A DNA stretch of 64,000 nt from Pacificimonas aurantium (GTDB lineage Bacteria > Pseudomonadota > Alphaproteobacteria > Sphingomonadales > Sphingomonadaceae). Under the pieces are notes generated by a model. That model saw only the letters and a program-made list of their open reading frames with translations, was not told where the DNA came from and did no database searches. This document shows, piece after piece, positions 63,632-64,000 of the stretch (position 1 is its first letter; each line of letters opens with the position of its first letter). Where the stretch lies: positions 496,001-560,000 of the forward strand of contig NZ_JAGSGB010000001.1 in the NCBI RefSeq assembly GCF_020092905.1. The letters are read 5' to 3'. A program made the position numbers and the translations under genes.

Positions 63632-64000
63632 TTAGAGCTGCGTCGTTCCCGAACTGTCCTGTGCCGGCGCTTCCCGCGGGGCGGTCAGCTCTCCCGAGGC
63701 ATCGACCACCCGCGCTTCCAGCCGGGCCAGCAGATTCTCGGTCTGCACATAACGCTGAGCGTCGCGCAGCCAGCGCGCGCCGCGGCGCTGAATGTCGTCG
63801 GGAAGACGCCGATAGGCCGCGACCGCGCCTTCGACGTCGCCAGCCTCTATCTCTTCCTCGACTTCGGCGACGATGTCCTCGGCGCGCTCGGCGCTGCTGT
63901 CGGTATCGGCGCGGCGGACCTGGAAAATGTCGGCCAGACCGCCGGTGAATGACTGCCACCAGCCCTGTTCGCCTTCGGCAGCGGACGAATCGAGGAGCTG
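63632..64000 (-). CDS. COG4223 Mic60/mitofilin-like protein, C-terminal part (partial)
   Basis: The C-terminal 122 residues of a larger protein that extends beyond the right edge. The visible part has QGWWQSFTGGLADIFQVRR followed by a helical region with EVEEEIEAGDVEGAVAAYRRLP and ALARLEARVV-like helices (NLLARLEARVV), the pattern of the conserved mitofilin domain of alphaproteobacterial Mic60 homologues. The full protein normally has an N-terminal membrane helix and a long periplasmic coiled coil and shapes intracytoplasmic membranes. Upstream neighbours, typically hemD/hemC, cannot be seen. Confidence 0.75.
   Translation of the reverse strand, partial: QLLDSSAAEGEQGWWQSFTGGLADIFQVRRADTDSSAERAEDIVAEVEEEIEAGDVEGAVAAYRRLPDDIQRRGARWLRDAQRYVQTENLLARLEARVVDASGELTAPREAPAQDSSGTTQL

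Noticed and set aside
1-64000. CRISPR arrays, insertion sequences, integrases, phage genes, restriction systems
   Set aside because: I looked for regularly spaced repeats, transposase or integrase motifs, and phage structural or restriction genes and saw none.

Overview
This 64 kb window is a continuous piece of chromosome from a high-GC (about two-thirds G+C by eye) alphaproteobacterium, most likely of the order Sphingomonadales. The reasons are family-level: the BolA / J-protein / CobS / CobT neighbourhood, the FtsK-LolA-ExoIII-RibA neighbourhood, the serS-surE-nlpD order, thrS-infC, a COG4223 (Mic60-like) protein, an esterase-like phytase-family protein, and a gamma-alpha fused 2-oxoacid:ferredoxin oxidoreductase subunit. 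I cannot name the genus. Most genes are housekeeping or metabolic. I see no insertion sequence, prophage, CRISPR array, rRNA operon or replication origin. One tRNA (Gly-GCC) is present.

Layout. 1-4.4 kb (minus): a GGDEF cyclase, an HDAC-family deacetylase, KorA, then a low-GC membrane ORF leaving the window. 4.5-9.3 kb (plus): MATE transporter, HSL-type esterase, RppH, an exported TPR protein. 9.4-13.1 kb: two Old Yellow Enzyme paralogues flanking a CPA1 antiporter. 13.1-15.8 kb (minus): thrS and infC, the latter with an ATT start. 16.0-20.4 kb: a three-gene membrane/HTH cassette, an HhH protein on the other strand, and a DUF898/M48 protease group. 20.4-23.5 kb (minus): nadB, an orphan ABC ATPase, a host-attachment-family protein. 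23.6-27.2 kb (plus): serS, surE, an nlpD-like lipoprotein and a lipoprotein cytochrome c. 27.2-31.2 kb (minus): TPR protein, hydrolase, acyl-CoA dehydrogenase, LpoA-like lipoprotein. 31.3-33.5 kb (plus): rsmI, yraN, gshB.

33.5-42.5 kb holds cobT and cobS, separated by about 3 kb that carries an IsdG-type heme monooxygenase, an NAD(P)-binding protein, a small membrane protein and a serine hydrolase; the J-protein and bolA follow. 42.5-45.1 kb (minus) has ribA, xth and lolA, and 51.9-54.3 kb has ftsK. Between lolA and ftsK lies the most accessory-looking stretch: an ECF sigma/anti-sigma pair, a YadA-type trimeric autotransporter adhesin carrying one frameshift and a highly structured 5' leader, a cyclophilin, a DsbA-like oxidoreductase and a homocysteine methyltransferase. 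A candidate small RNA with an anti-Shine-Dalgarno loop lies upstream of ftsK. 54.6-59.4 kb (plus) has a UbiH-type hydroxylase, a cyclase-family protein, a GFA-fold protein and an N-acyl-D-amino-acid deacylase-like enzyme. 59.5-61.3 kb (minus) has Trm112-like, Lon-N and thioredoxin-TPR genes. The window closes with tRNA-Gly, a membrane-anchored HTH protein, a serine hydrolase broken by an internal deletion, and the C-terminus of a Mic60-like protein.

The most interesting material is the sigma/anti-sigma/adhesin module with its leader RNA, and the candidate small RNA upstream of ftsK. Both are inferences from sequence pattern and have not been tested.
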